Source of the DNA: Prevotellaceae bacterium
Lineage (GTDB): Bacteria; Bacteroidota; Bacteroidia; Bacteroidales; UBA932
Reading direction: 5' to 3'
DNA: 7,148 nt
Assembly: GCA_031257455.1 (NCBI GenBank)
Contig: JAIROQ010000094.1
Span: forward strand, 1-7,148
The translations under genes and the position numbers were made by a program. Under the pieces are notes generated by a model. It was not told where the DNA came from and searched no databases. It saw nothing but the letters and a program-made list of their open reading frames with translations. Numbering within the stretch: position 1 is the stretch's first letter; each line of letters starts with the position of its first letter. Shown piece after piece: positions 1 to 7,148 of the stretch.

Positions 1-1028
<1,028 letters not shown>

Positions 1029-1046
1029 TTACAAAATAGTATGCCG

Positions 1047-1072
1047 TAAAGGTACAAAAACCTGCAAATATA
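1047..1072 (-). promoter_or_regulatory. Candidate Bacteroidetes-type promoter for the transposase
   Basis: On the minus strand TATATTTG (1072-1065) matches the Bacteroidetes -7 consensus TAnnTTTG exactly. A second related octamer, TACCTTTA (1054-1047), lies closer to the gene and differs from the consensus in its last base. No TTTG -33 box is found at the usual 19-21 base distance from either one. Directly upstream of TATATTTG are a G6 run and an A6 run (1075-1086). The transposase ATG is about 50 bases downstream of TATATTTG, with no clear Shine-Dalgarno site. Confidence 0.4.
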
Positions 1073-1163
1073 TACCCCCCTTTTTTATCATTATTTTTAT
1101 TAATAATCAAGCCTGTATTTGAATCTTAAGGAGCGACTATATATAGTACAGCAGGGATCGGTT

Positions 1164-1183
1164 CCGACGGTTAAAACCGCCGG
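1164..1183 (-). terminator. GC-rich hairpin after ribF; possible weak terminator
   Basis: The two arms 1164-1172 and 1175-1183 pair over 9 positions around a two-base loop. On the minus-strand transcript the only non-Watson-Crick pair is a G-U wobble; on the plus strand it is an A-C mismatch, so the hairpin is better on the ribF transcript. No T-rich tract follows it, so it is not a standard intrinsic terminator. It begins 13 bases past the ribF stop, just after the heptamer array. Confidence 0.3.
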
Positions 1184-1184
1184 C

Positions 1185-1212
1185 AATCATTGTTCATTAA
1201 TCATTGTTCATT
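1185..1212 (-). repeat. Four-unit heptamer array covering the end of ribF
   Basis: Read on the minus strand, the units are AATGAAC, AATGATT, AATGAAC, AATGATT, with no bases between them. It is therefore an exact 14-bp direct duplication made of two related 7-mers. The last codons of ribF (encoding MNND and the stop) lie inside the array, so the array sets the C-terminus of the protein. The same four-by-seven layout recurs at 2086-2113 and 2173-2200 with different unit sequences. Confidence 0.85.
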
Positions 1213-2084
1213 AGCTCCCTGTCGCGTTGCAACTGCGTTTTCAGGTCATCGAGTGAGGCAAAGCGGCGTTCGTCCCGGAGGCGCGAGCGGAATTCAATGG
1301 TGAGGTCTTGCCCGTAAATATCGTCCGAGAACCGGAGGATATGGGTTTCGATTGTCCGCGCCATATCGCCCGTCTGCACAGTGGGGCGGACGCCGATGTT
1401 GGTCATGCCGCAGTAAACGGTATGGTGGAGGCGTACGCGCGTGCGGTAAACGCCATTGGCGGGTAGCTGTTTCAGGGGTTCGTAGAGTTGCATGTTGGCG
1501 GTAGGGAAGCCCAGCTGTCGTCCGAGCCGCTGCCCTTCGACTACCACGCCCTGCAGTTGATAGGAATAATCGAGCAGCCGGTTGGCCTTTTCCACATCGC
1601 CCGACGCCAGCGCCTCGCGGATTTTGGTCGCGCTGACGGTCAGGCGCTGTATGGCGTCTTTCTGTTCGTCCACCCGCTCTACCGCGATGTTCATCGTAAC
1701 GCCAATAGCACGCAACTGTTCATAGTCCGCGCCGGCATGTACGCCCAAATGGTGGTCGTAGCCCACAATCAGGGTCGTTACGCCAAACCGGCGGCACAGG
1801 TATTCCTGCATAAAATGTTCGGGCGAAAGTTGGGAAAAGGCCGGCGTGAAAGGCAATACAAATACATGGTCGATGCCGGCGTCTTTCAGGCGGCCTTTCT
1901 TTTCGTCAAGGGTATTCAGCAGGCGCACTTTTCCGGCGTCCTGATGCAGTATCACGCGCGGGTGCGGCCAGAAGGTGATGACCGCGCTTTCGCACCCCTG
2001 CGCACGCGCCGTATCCGTCACGCGCTGCAGCACCGCGCGATGTCCCAAATGTACGCCATCAAAAAATCCGGTAGTAGCAACCAT
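1197..2084 (-). CDS. ribF: Bifunctional riboflavin kinase / FAD synthetase RibF
   Basis: It makes FMN from riboflavin and ATP, then FAD from FMN and ATP, in the cytoplasm. The N-terminal adenylyltransferase domain shows GFFDGVHLGH (6-15), HPR at 41-43, VGYDHHLG (107-114) and VSATKIREAL (150-159). The C-terminal riboflavin kinase domain shows GQRLGRQLGFPTAN (184-197), GVYRTRV (211-217), NIGVRPT (229-235) and ETHIL..F..D.YG (246-258). At 295 residues it is slightly short: the ATG falls almost directly on the first beta strand, whereas many homologues have some 10-20 more residues before GxFDG. An in-frame TAA lies two codons upstream, so no longer start is possible. No Shine-Dalgarno site is visible, and a heptamer array ends one base before the ATG. 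It lies downstream of eno on the same strand, beyond the eno terminator, so it needs read-through or its own promoter, which I do not see. The family call is firm; the start is moderately sure. Confidence 0.95.
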   Translation of the reverse strand: MVATTGFFDGVHLGHRAVLQRVTDTARAQGCESAVITFWPHPRVILHQDAGKVRLLNTLDEKKGRLKDAGIDHVFVLPFTPAFSQLSPEHFMQEYLCRRFGVTTLIVGYDHHLGVHAGADYEQLRAIGVTMNIAVERVDEQKDAIQRLTVSATKIREALASGDVEKANRLLDYSYQLQGVVVEGQRLGRQLGFPTANMQLYEPLKQLPANGVYRTRVRLHHTVYCGMTNIGVRPTVQTGDMARTIETHILRFSDDIYGQDLTIEFRSRLRDERRFASLDDLKTQLQRDRELMNND

Positions 2085-2085
2085 T

Positions 2086-2113
2086 TTGAGTTAAGAACTA
2101 TGAGTTAAGAGTT
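2086..2113 (-). repeat. Four-unit heptamer array directly before the ribF start
   Basis: On the minus strand the units are AACTCTT, AACTCAT, AGTTCTT, AACTCAA, then one A and the ribF ATG. Units 1 and 3 match at 5 of 7 positions and units 2 and 4 at 6 of 7, so a 14-bp period lies over the 7-bp one. It occupies the place where a ribosome binding site and promoter for ribF would be expected. Array length and unit number equal those at 1185-1212 and 2173-2200. Confidence 0.75.
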
Positions 2114-2114
2114 G

Positions 2115-2166
2115 AAAATTAAAAAGGGTGAAAGCGTTGGTGTCAGCCACCGTTCCCCTTTCACCC
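2115..2166 (-). terminator. Intrinsic terminator of eno
   Basis: On the minus strand, GGGTGAAAG (2166-2158) pairs perfectly with CTTTCACCC (2134-2126), followed at once by TTTTTAATTTT (2125-2115). The 23-base interior can form a small inner stem: CGGTG (2152-2148) with CACC(A) at 2142-2138, around GCTGA. A strong stem plus a U-rich tail is the standard rho-independent layout. It starts 22 bases after the eno stop and ends about 30 bases before ribF, so it should separate most eno transcription from ribF. Confidence 0.85.
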
Positions 2167-2172
2167 TCTTCG

Positions 2173-3529
<1,357 letters not shown>

Positions 3530-3544
3530 TTATTCCACGCAATT

Positions 3545-4357
3545 TTAGTATCCAAGTGCTAATCGTGGTTGTCCTTCTATTATATTAACGCGCATTCGCG
3601 CCATCTTACAATATTCGGGACTGATATCTATTCCGATGTATTGTCTGCCCAATTCACAGGCGACTTTTGGGGTTGTTCCGCTTCCACACATGGGGTCAAG
3701 GACGACATCACCTTCGTTTGTCCACGAGAGGATATGGTCGCGGACAAGTTCGCACGGAAATGGCGCCGGATGCCCCTTGGCTTCTTGATCTTCCTGTTTT
3801 TTGCCCACCACGTATTCCCAAATGTTGCCTCTGATTTTTTTATCTTTTACGGGATTGGCCATCTTTTCCCTGACCTGTTCGTTTTTGGAGTAATTTTTAT
3901 AGGTTGTCCCAATCAATGTCAATCCGGCGTGCATACAATCAACCAAAATAGGATTATGTGTTTTCACAATGCCTTTGCTAAAAACAAACATGTATTCAAA
4001 TTCGTTGTTATAACGTTTCCGATAAATCTGAGGTATTGGATTGCGTTTGCGGAAAATCATTGTATCATGCAAATTAAATCCGATTTCCTTAAAATATAAC
4101 GCTTGTCGGAAACTTGTTCCTGTTTCGGATGCATTAATAGTGGCATCAGCCACTACCCAAACAACCACACCTCCCGGTTTTGTGATGCGAAACAGTTCTT
4201 GTGCTATTTGTTCAAACGGGAATACATAGCCGGTATAATTCCTCAAATCGTCATAAGGGGGCGAAGTAACGGTAAGGTCTATTGTGTCCTTGTCCAGATG
4301 CTTCATCAAGTCCATGCAATTTCCTTCAATGATACGGTTTATGTAATTACTATTCAT
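3545..4357 (-). CDS. Beta-class DNA methyltransferase, partner of the HindIII-like endonuclease
   Basis: It should methylate the recognition site of the neighbouring endonuclease using S-adenosylmethionine and so protect host DNA. Counting from the chosen start (270 residues), catalytic motif IV TSPPY is at 31-35, the GHPAPFP motif at about 195-201, and the AdoMet-binding motif I DPMCGSGTT at 221-229, followed by GIDISPEYCKMA. The order IV then I marks the beta class. From the known M.HindIII I infer N6-adenine methylation of AAGCTT; the TSPPY motif is also common in N4-cytosine enzymes, so the target base is not proven by sequence. Start choice: the ATG at 4357 gives MNSNYINRIIEGNCMDLM, the usual beginning of this class, 10 bases after the endonuclease stop. 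An upstream in-frame ATG at 4390 would add 11 residues and overlap the endonuclease gene by 23 bases. GC is clearly lower than in eno. No terminator separates it from eno. Confidence 0.93.
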   Translation of the reverse strand: MNSNYINRIIEGNCMDLMKHLDKDTIDLTVTSPPYDDLRNYTGYVFPFEQIAQELFRITKPGGVVVWVVADATINASETGTSFRQALYFKEIGFNLHDTMIFRKRNPIPQIYRKRYNNEFEYMFVFSKGIVKTHNPILVDCMHAGLTLIGTTYKNYSKNEQVREKMANPVKDKKIRGNIWEYVVGKKQEDQEAKGHPAPFPCELVRDHILSWTNEGDVVLDPMCGSGTTPKVACELGRQYIGIDISPEYCKMARMRVNIIEGQPRLALGY

Positions 4358-4367
4358 GCTCCTGTTC

Positions 4368-5285
4368 TTATTGAATTGCAAATAGCCCATTATCGGAAAT
4401 AGCTTGTACTGTCTTTATTCTGCTATCTATTTTGTGTGCTTTCATCAGGTCTTTTAGCGCTTCATGGCGGGTCATCCGCATAATTCTTTCCCGCTCTTGA
4501 GCGAGAAATGATAATGCTTCTTCTTTTGCTGTGGCAACAGCTTCCATTGCGGCTGCTTTTTCTACCTCCCAAAGCGTTTCTGTGTTTCCGGAAAAAGAAA
4601 GTATGGTTTTATTTATGGCCAGCCAATAATCAACAGCCGATTTGGAGGGATTGAGCGCAGAAACTGTTTGGAATATTTTTTCTAATAATTGTTGTGCCTT
4701 ATTCGTTCCGCCTGTTTCGGAATAAGCCAACAATAAAGCTAAATGCGAATAGGTAAAAATACAAACATTCCTTGTTGTTGCCTGCTGGTATATCTGGCTT
4801 GATGCATTGGGCAATTGATGAACGGGACAAACTATCATGGCATAAGGTTTCCCTCGCTTCCATGTGTCCATAGCCTGCACCTTGAAATCTTTCTGATTTT
4901 TGGCCGTGCGGCTCAACCGGAAGGCTTTTGCATCAGCAACAAAACTATAATGAGTCGCAAAGGCTTCTACGTCGGCCGCATCCGCTCTTTCTTTTAACGT
5001 CAGGCTGTTTAACCCTATCGCTTTGTATGATAAAGAAAGTATGATATCCGTATATTTTGAATATAGTTTTTCCTCGCTTGTGTCATGCCCATAACATTCC
5101 GGAATATTGCCGCACAACCGTAAATGGTCAATTAAAGAAGCTATCCCGAATTTTTTAATCTCTTTTTTAAGCTCCTTTTCCAAATGATCGGAATCATTAC
5201 CGAAATGACCGCTTAACTTTTGGATTTCATTTATCCAAAAGCGCCGTTTTGTGATGGCTTCGGTTGATATGATATTATGCAGCAT
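4368..5285 (-). CDS. HindIII-family type II restriction endonuclease
   Basis: It is predicted to cleave unmodified DNA, probably at AAGCTT, as defence against phages and plasmids. Compared from memory with HindIII (300 residues), this 305-residue protein shares a nearly identical core, VADAKAFRLSRTAKNQKDF (116-134). D118 and K120 correspond to the PD-(D/E)XK pair D108/K110 of HindIII; D133 matches D123, and E99 in LKERADAADV matches E86. Other matches are the N-terminal EEKLYSK (71-77), HLALLL (181-186) and the C-terminal MTRHEALKDLMKAHKIDSRI (271-290), which resembles the HindIII tail. The full length and complete active site suggest a working enzyme. An in-frame TAA directly precedes the ATG, fixing the earliest start. 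It lies 66 bases after dsbD with no promoter visible to me, and upstream of its methyltransferase. GC is low, about 38% in a hand-counted line. Specificity is inferred by homology. Confidence 0.93.
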   Translation of the reverse strand: MLHNIISTEAITKRRFWINEIQKLSGHFGNDSDHLEKELKKEIKKFGIASLIDHLRLCGNIPECYGHDTSEEKLYSKYTDIILSLSYKAIGLNSLTLKERADAADVEAFATHYSFVADAKAFRLSRTAKNQKDFKVQAMDTWKRGKPYAMIVCPVHQLPNASSQIYQQATTRNVCIFTYSHLALLLAYSETGGTNKAQQLLEKIFQTVSALNPSKSAVDYWLAINKTILSFSGNTETLWEVEKAAAMEAVATAKEEALSFLAQERERIMRMTRHEALKDLMKAHKIDSRIKTVQAISDNGLFAIQ

Positions 5286-5352
5286 TTATTTTTGTTCTTA
5301 ACAGTAATGATTCCGTAAGGTTCCTCCTTGCATTCTCTGCCTCTCCGGTCAT
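5275..5352 (-). other. Possible 25-codon bridging ORF between dsbD and the endonuclease
   Basis: The dsbD stop and an ATG overlap as TAATG (5354-5350). That ATG opens a 25-codon frame beginning MTGEAENARR and ending KINAA, with its stop 11 bases inside the endonuclease gene, so the endonuclease ATG (5285) lies inside it. The frame could carry ribosomes from dsbD to the endonuclease start. It has no recognisable family and could be chance; it contains a strong AAGGAGG (5329-5323) that has no start codon at proper distance. Confidence 0.2.
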
Positions 5353-7148
5353 TATTTTTCTATTCCGCTTTTACATTGTTTCGCCCATTCCAAAAATTCA
5401 TCGGCAGAAGCCAGTCCCAACCCCTGTGCGATGATTTCGCCATCGGCAGTAATGATGGCAAAATAAGGACTGGCAACGGTCTTAAACGTTTCCATCTGGT
5501 ATGCGCGGTTCTTTTTGCCGACTGTTTTATAAGCCTCCGTCTGTTCTTCGGCCGGCAGTTCGGTAGACTCGTCATAATACAGGCTGACCCACACAAACCG
5601 GTCATTGACCCATTCAATCACGCGCGGGTCTTTGAATGTCGAGGCTTCCATTTTCTTGCAATTGACGCAGCCATGCCCTGTGAAGTCAATCAGCAGCGGC
5701 CTGTTCAGTGTTTTGGCGCAGGCCATCGCTTCCTGTAAGTCGAAATATCCCTTGATGCCGGCGGGCGTATGCATTTTCGTGCCGGCATATTTCGGCGTAT
5801 TGCCGCACGGCGTTTCTTTCGGTGCGGCAGTGGCCGGCAACGATGCATGGCCGGCGGTCAAGTCGAATGGCGAACGGTCTTTTGCCGGAAGAAATGCCGA
5901 CACCGCATCCAAATCCGCGCCAAACAAGCCCGGCACAAGGTAGCCGGCAAAGGTGAACGCCGCTATCGCAATAAACAGGCGGCCGGTACTTACATGCGGT
6001 ACGTTACTGTCGTGCGCCAGTTTTATTTTTCCTAAAATATAAAACCCCAACAATACGGACAGCGTAATCCAAAACGCTACGGCTGTTTCGCGGGTAAGGA
6101 TAGTGCAGTTCAGCGACAGTTCCGCCTGCGTGAGGAATTTTACGCAAAACGCCAACAGGATAAAGGCAAAGACCACCTTTACGGAATTGAGCCAGCCGCC
6201 CGACTTCGGGAGTTTTTTCAACCATGCGGGAAACAGCGCCAGCAGCACAAACGGCAACGACATGGCCAGTCCGAACAGGCACATCCCAATCACCGGCTTC
6301 ACTGCCGATGCGCCCTGCGCGGCGGCAATCAACAGTCCGCCTACAAATGGCCCCGTGCAGGAGAACGAAACAATCGCCAACGCTATCGCCATAAAAAACG
6401 AGGCGATGTAACCGCCTTTATCGGCCTGCCGGTCGGCGCGGTTGGCAAGGCCGGACGGCAGCGTTATTTCAAACAGCCCGAAGAACGACATCGCAAAAAG
6501 GATAAACAAGGCGGCGAACAGCAGGTTGGGTATCCAATGCGTGCTAAGTACGTTGGCAAAGGTAGGCGTCTTGAATACCGCCACAATCACGCCGATGAGC
6601 GTATAGACCAGCGTAACGGACAGCGCGAAAATCACGGCTTTCACAATGCCGCTGTAGCGGCTCGATGCGCCGCTTATAAAGAAACTCACCGTCATCGGAA
6701 TCATCGGGAACACGCAGGGGGTAAAGATGGCTGCCAATCCTGCACCCAACGCCAGCAGCAAAAACAGCCACAGGCTTTGTTCTTCCGTGCCGGAAGCCGC
6801 TACCGCCCCGCCTTCGGGGATTTCAATGGAGAACGTATATTCATTCGGGATACATTCCCGGTCGGAGCAACTTTGGTATTCCAGTGCGCCGGACACGGTG
6901 AACGGCGCATCGGTCAGGCGGCGTATTTTCTGCACGAAAGCGGCCTGTTCCTTAAAATAGTAAACGGTGGTTTCAAACAGTTCGTCGAATTTTTCTTTTG
7001 CCGGCACGACTTCTTCGAGCGCGCCCGCCAATGCAAAGGCTGCCGTATTGTCCACGCTGAGAATAGTAGGCAGGGGGCCGTTCATTTTGCGTACGCCATA
7101 GATATACCAGGGCGCGGCAATATCGGCCGTAAAGGTCAGTTCGATGCT
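5352..7148 (-). CDS. Thiol:disulfide interchange protein DsbD-like, 5' partial
   Basis: It passes reducing equivalents from cytoplasmic thioredoxin across the inner membrane to periplasmic thiol proteins and c-type cytochrome maturation. The frame stays open to the right edge (598 residues seen), so the ATG at 7085 is internal and the signal peptide and part of the N-terminal domain are missing. Numbering from the edge, a DsbD-alpha-like periplasmic domain ends with the cysteine pair CSDREC (94, 99). About eight hydrophobic segments follow (roughly 124-410), containing FTPCVFPMIPM (C145) and SFSCTGPFVGG (C264), the two redox cysteines of the membrane domain. A C-terminal thioredoxin-like domain has CVNC (494-497; bases 5669-5658) and a cis-proline candidate in ASPYFAI (P561). 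All three cysteine pairs of the electron relay are present. A hairpin or U tract is not seen after the stop, so read-through into the endonuclease is likely. The symbol dsbD is reasonable, but Bacteroidetes proteins of this kind are often only called cytochrome c biogenesis protein. Confidence 0.92.
   Translation of the reverse strand, partial: SIELTFTADIAAPWYIYGVRKMNGPLPTILSVDNTAAFALAGALEEVVPAKEKFDELFETTVYYFKEQAAFVQKIRRLTDAPFTVSGALEYQSCSDRECIPNEYTFSIEIPEGGAVAASGTEEQSLWLFLLLALGAGLAAIFTPCVFPMIPMTVSFFISGASSRYSGIVKAVIFALSVTLVYTLIGVIVAVFKTPTFANVLSTHWIPNLLFAALFILFAMSFFGLFEITLPSGLANRADRQADKGGYIASFFMAIALAIVSFSCTGPFVGGLLIAAAQGASAVKPVIGMCLFGLAMSLPFVLLALFPAWLKKLPKSGGWLNSVKVVFAFILLAFCVKFLTQAELSLNCTILTRETAVAFWITLSVLLGFYILGKIKLAHDSNVPHVSTGRLFIAIAAFTFAGYLVPGLFGADLDAVSAFLPAKDRSPFDLTAGHASLPATAAPKETPCGNTPKYAGTKMHTPAGIKGYFDLQEAMACAKTLNRPLLIDFTGHGCVNCKKMEASTFKDPRVIEWVNDRFVWVSLYYDESTELPAEEQTEAYKTVGKKNRAYQMETFKTVASPYFAIITADGEIIAQGLGLASADEFLEWAKQCKSGIEK

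Larger units (their letters stand above)
3545..5285 (-). other. Putative acquired HindIII-like restriction-modification cassette
   Basis: The endonuclease and methyltransferase form a compact two-gene unit between the housekeeping genes dsbD and eno. Single lines counted by hand gave 23 of 60 and 22 of 60 G+C in the cassette, against 34 of 60 in eno and 35 of 60 in dsbD. I find no integrase, transposase, inverted repeats or tRNA at its edges, so the mode of entry is unknown. No separate controller (C) gene is visible. Acquisition is an inference from composition and placement. Confidence 0.6.

Noticed and set aside
1488..2108. 206-codon open frame on the plus strand opposite ribF
   Set aside because: Antisense shadow of RibF, whose motifs on the minus strand are clear; no family resemblance in the plus-strand translation.
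3569..4099. 176-codon plus-strand frame opposite the methyltransferase
   Set aside because: Shadow of a gene with intact motifs IV and I; no evidence of its own.
4940..4947. TAGTTTTG on the minus strand inside the endonuclease gene as a methyltransferase promoter
   Set aside because: It fits TAnnTTTG, but the nearest TTTG is only 10 bases upstream instead of 19-21, and a single such octamer is expected by chance.
5323..5329. Perfect AAGGAGG on the minus strand as the endonuclease RBS
   Set aside because: It is 37 bases from the endonuclease ATG, far outside working distance, and no ATG, GTG or TTG lies 5-9 bases after it.
7083..7085. ATG at 7085 as the true start of the dsbD-like gene
   Set aside because: The frame continues open to the window edge with 21 more plausible domain residues (ending WYIYGVRK), and no signal peptide follows this ATG.

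Overview
The window reads as a chromosomal segment of a Bacteroidales (Bacteroidetes) bacterium. I infer this from the protein types: an enolase and RibF of Bacteroidetes flavour, a DsbD-type membrane thiol reductase, and an IS5-like transposase. It also fits the TAnnTTTG-like -7 box, weak Shine-Dalgarno sites and A-rich leaders. I cannot name genus or species. Every credible gene lies on the minus strand, so the transcription order runs from the right edge to the left.

Layout, right to left: (1) 7148-5352, dsbD-like thiol:disulfide interchange protein, missing its N-terminus at the window edge. (2) 5285-4368, a full-length HindIII-family type II restriction endonuclease, recognised by the near-identical VADAK...KNQKDF active-site block. 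(3) 4357-3545, its partner beta-class DNA methyltransferase (TSPPY first, DPMCGSGTT last). (4) 3484-2189, enolase (eno), followed by a clear intrinsic terminator. (5) 2084-1197, ribF (bifunctional riboflavin kinase/FAD synthetase). (6) 1016-1, an IS5-like transposase running off the left edge, with a plausible promoter in front.

The restriction-modification (R-M) pair sits between two housekeeping genes. Single 60-base lines counted by hand gave about 37-38% GC in the pair against about 57-58% in eno and dsbD, so it looks horizontally acquired. The endonuclease comes first and the methyltransferase start lies 10 bases after its stop. No obvious promoter or terminator separates dsbD, the R-M genes and eno.

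The least expected structure is a set of three short tandem arrays, each exactly 28 bp: four 7-bp units in an A-B-A-B order. One overlaps the end of eno and supplies its stop codon. One lies one base before the ribF start. One overlaps the end of ribF and supplies its stop codon. The three arrays have different unit sequences but the same architecture, which suggests a common way of generating intergenic sequence in this genome.
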